A stretch of 64,000 nucleotides of DNA from Saprospiraceae bacterium. Lineage in GTDB: Bacteria; Bacteroidota; Bacteroidia; Chitinophagales; Saprospiraceae. A program made the position numbers and the translations under genes. How positions within the stretch are numbered: position 1 is the stretch's first letter; each line of letters opens with the position of its first letter. This document shows positions 62,404 to 64,000 of the stretch, piece after piece. The DNA lies in assembly GCA_027488935.1 (NCBI GenBank), contig JAIYAP010000033.1:1-64000 (forward strand), read 5' to 3'. Below the pieces are notes generated by a model that saw only the letters and a program-made list of their open reading frames with translations, ran no database searches and had not been told where the DNA came from.

Positions 62404-63747
62404 ATGCATCCTATGAAATCCATTCTAATTCGAAATGGCAAAATTGTACACCACGGTACAATCCTCGAAGCCGATATTTTTGTAAAAAATGGTCGGTTTG
62501 AAAAAATAGCATCCTCCATTTCCATTCAAGCCGACCAGGAAATTGATGCTGCAGGGAAATATATTTTCCCGGGCATCATTGATGATCAGGTGCATTTTCG
62601 CGAGCCTGGCCTCACCCACAAAGCCACCATCGCCACCGAGAGCAGGGCGGCAGTGGCGGGAGGTGTTACCTCTTTTATGGAAATGCCCAATGTCAATCCG
62701 CCCTCAGTGACGCAGGAGCGCCTCGAAGAAAAATACCAAATTGCGGCGCGCACCTCGTTGGCCAATTATTCCTTTTTTATGGGTACCACCAACGATAATT
62801 ATGAGGAGGTAATGCGTACCAACCCACATACCATTTGTGGGGTGAAAATTTTCATGGGGAGCAGCACCGGTAATATGCTGGTTGATAATCCAGGCACCCT
62901 CGAACGGATTTTTGCCAATACGCCTATGTTGGTTGCTACCCATTGTGAAGATGAAGCGACCGTGCACCGGCTCCTCGATTATTATAAGGCGCGCAATGGC
63001 GATACCATGACTGCCCGCATGCACCCTAAAATTCGTCCTACCGAAGCTTGCTATTTGTCCTCCTCCTTTGCAGTGCAATTGGCGCAAAAGCACAATACGC
63101 GCTTGCATGTATTGCATATCAGCACCCAAAAGGAACTGGAACTATTCCAAACGGGTATTCCATTGGCTCAAAAACGCATCACCGCAGAAGTTTGTGTGCA
63201 TCACCTGTATTTTTACGACCGTTATTACCGCAGTCTGGGCAACCAAATTAAATGCAATCCCGCCATCAAAACCAAAGCTGACCGGGACGCACTTTTGCCT
63301 GCCCTGCTGGATGACCGGCTGGATGTAGTCGCAACCGACCACGCGCCCCATACCTGGGAAGAAAAATCAAAGCCATTTTTGGATGCGCCATCCGGTTTGC
63401 CGCTGGTGCAGCATAGTTTGTCGATCATGCTCGAATTTTACCACCAAGGGAAAATTAGCTTGGAAAAAAAAAAAAAAAAAATGAGCCATGCTCCAGCCAT
63501 CGCTTTTCAAATAAAGGATCGTGGATTTATTGAAGAAGGATATTGGGCCGATTTTTCGGTGGTAGACGTGCACGCACGGTATAAAGTAACCCCTCAAAAC
63601 GTTTATTACAAATGTGCCTGGTCGCCTTTCATGGGCAAAACCTTATACGGGAAAGTGGAGAGTACCGTCGTCAGCGGGCATCTTGCTTGGCATGAAGGCC
63701 AGTTTTATGACACCAAAATGGGCGAACGTATATTGTTTGATCGTTAA
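62404..63747 (+). CDS. pyrC: Dihydroorotase with an A18 run in its coding sequence
   Basis: Converts carbamoyl-aspartate to dihydroorotate in pyrimidine synthesis. 447 residues, class I length. Visible: IDDQVHFREPGLTHKA (the first metal His of HxH is Gln here), the carbamylated Lys in GVKIFMGSSTGNML, ATHCEDEATVH, LHVLHISTQKEL and the catalytic Asp in VATDHAPHTWEEKS. Near the C-terminus, GKISLE-KKKKK-MSHAPAIAFQIKDRG is encoded by 18 consecutive A (63464-63481), where the family normally has mixed residues. The reading frame is kept. Start ATG at 62404; an in-frame ATG at 62413 is an alternative. Confidence 0.95.
   Translation: MHPMKSILIRNGKIVHHGTILEADIFVKNGRFEKIASSISIQADQEIDAAGKYIFPGIIDDQVHFREPGLTHKATIATESRAAVAGGVTSFMEMPNVNPPSVTQERLEEKYQIAARTSLANYSFFMGTTNDNYEEVMRTNPHTICGVKIFMGSSTGNMLVDNPGTLERIFANTPMLVATHCEDEATVHRLLDYYKARNGDTMTARMHPKIRPTEACYLSSSFAVQLAQKHNTRLHVLHISTQKELELFQTGIPLAQKRITAEVCVHHLYFYDRYYRSLGNQIKCNPAIKTKADRDALLPALLDDRLDVVATDHAPHTWEEKSKPFLDAPSGLPLVQHSLSIMLEFYHQGKISLEKKKKKMSHAPAIAFQIKDRGFIEEGYWADFSVVDVHARYKVTPQNVYYKCAWSPFMGKTLYGKVESTVVSGHLAWHEGQFYDTKMGERILFDR
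63464..63481 (+). repeat. A18 homopolymer in pyrC
   Basis: Eighteen uninterrupted A inside the dihydroorotase coding region, from GAA through five AAA codons to the A of ATG. Any change not divisible by three would shift the frame about 90 codons before the end. Confidence 0.95.
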
Positions 63748-63868
63748 AAATCGTTTTGAGCATTCCTTTGGTAGAATCCTGCTTTCATCTTCCCTAAAAA
63801 GTGAGAAATTCGCGCCAGATTTTTAAGCCACCCATGCGGGTCGCGCTTTTTTAAACATTTACACCACC

Positions 63869-64000
63869 ATGAAAGAATTAAACCAATACCTGAACGAGCA
63901 CAAACAGCGCTTTTTAGACGAATTACTCGCCCTGCTGCGCATTCCATCCATTAGTGCCGATCCAAAATATGCGGATGACGTGCGTACCATGGCATACGCA
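63869..64000 (+). CDS. M20-family dipeptidase, partial at the window end
   Basis: Only the first 44 residues are in the window (MKELNQYLNEHKQRFLDELL, then ALLRIPSISADPKYADDVRT). ALLRIPSISADP and the following charged segment are typical of the N-terminus of M20 dipeptidases (metallopeptidases that cleave short peptides). The metal ligands lie beyond the window, so the assignment rests on this segment only. It is 121 bp downstream of pyrC. Confidence 0.75.
   Translation, partial: MKELNQYLNEHKQRFLDELLALLRIPSISADPKYADDVRTMAYA

Overview
The window looks like a chromosomal segment of a Bacteroidota bacterium, most likely from the Saprospiria/Sphingobacteriia side of the phylum. The reasons are: a type IX secretion C-terminal sorting domain, TonB-dependent receptor architecture with an N-terminal carboxypeptidase-like domain, a tmRNA tag of the form GxxxYAMAA, few convincing Shine-Dalgarno sequences, promoter-like boxes of the TAnnTTTG type, and several Bacteroidota-restricted hypothetical families. 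The taxon is inferred from these features and was not searched. Most of the window is ordinary housekeeping sequence; no prophage, IS element, CRISPR array or defence island was found.

Layout. 1-4365: leucine operon leuA-leuC-leuD-leuB on the minus strand, running into a 16-bp tandem repeat array at the window edge. 4535-6857: a Bacteroidota-type helical protein and a Cys-rich GNAT acetyltransferase. 7274-14707: ammonium assimilation genes amt, gltB and gltD; gltB carries an in-frame palindromic insertion. 14704-24694: assorted genes, namely a secreted protein, FAD reductase, AspT/YbjL-type transporter, glycerophosphodiesterase lipoprotein, SCP2, S4 protein, PPK2, DUF58, and a hydrolase with its TetR regulator. 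24829-26679: two c-type cytochrome lipoproteins. 27124-35419: a seven-gene minus-strand operon gnd-zwf-pgl-glk-tkt-rpiB-pgi covering glucose phosphorylation and most of the pentose phosphate pathway. 35888-43892: MgtA, then a response regulator/histidine kinase pair, a TonB-dependent receptor, a PepSY-like protein, and a leftover 3' fragment of a second receptor copy. 43903-45260: a small unknown gene and a DUF1016 (YhcG) nuclease. 45448-45845: tmRNA. 46037-47257: a saccharopine-dehydrogenase-like enzyme. 47351-53768: TetR-controlled tripartite RND efflux operon. 54415-56070: PolX. 56276-64000: argS, glnS, a T9SS-secreted protein, dihydroorotase and the start of an M20 dipeptidase.

Most interesting points. 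(1) An 11-bp-period direct repeat of CCTCC(C/A)AAAT type occurs four times at 38616-43755. It lies before the response regulator, before the receptor, before the PepSY gene and before the receptor fragment. Each copy keeps the same 21-bp distance to a TTTG-like promoter box. This looks like the binding site of the locus's own OmpR-type regulator. (2) The receptor fragment, with its own copy of this site, looks like the scar of a duplicated receptor gene that lost most of its length. (3) A GC-rich triple-hairpin element sits in frame inside gltB. (4) A run of 18 A interrupts a conserved stretch of dihydroorotase. (5) PolX has a degraded polymerase motif but an intact PHP domain. (6) Orphan terminator and promoter-like signals at 61931-62311 suggest a minus-strand small RNA.
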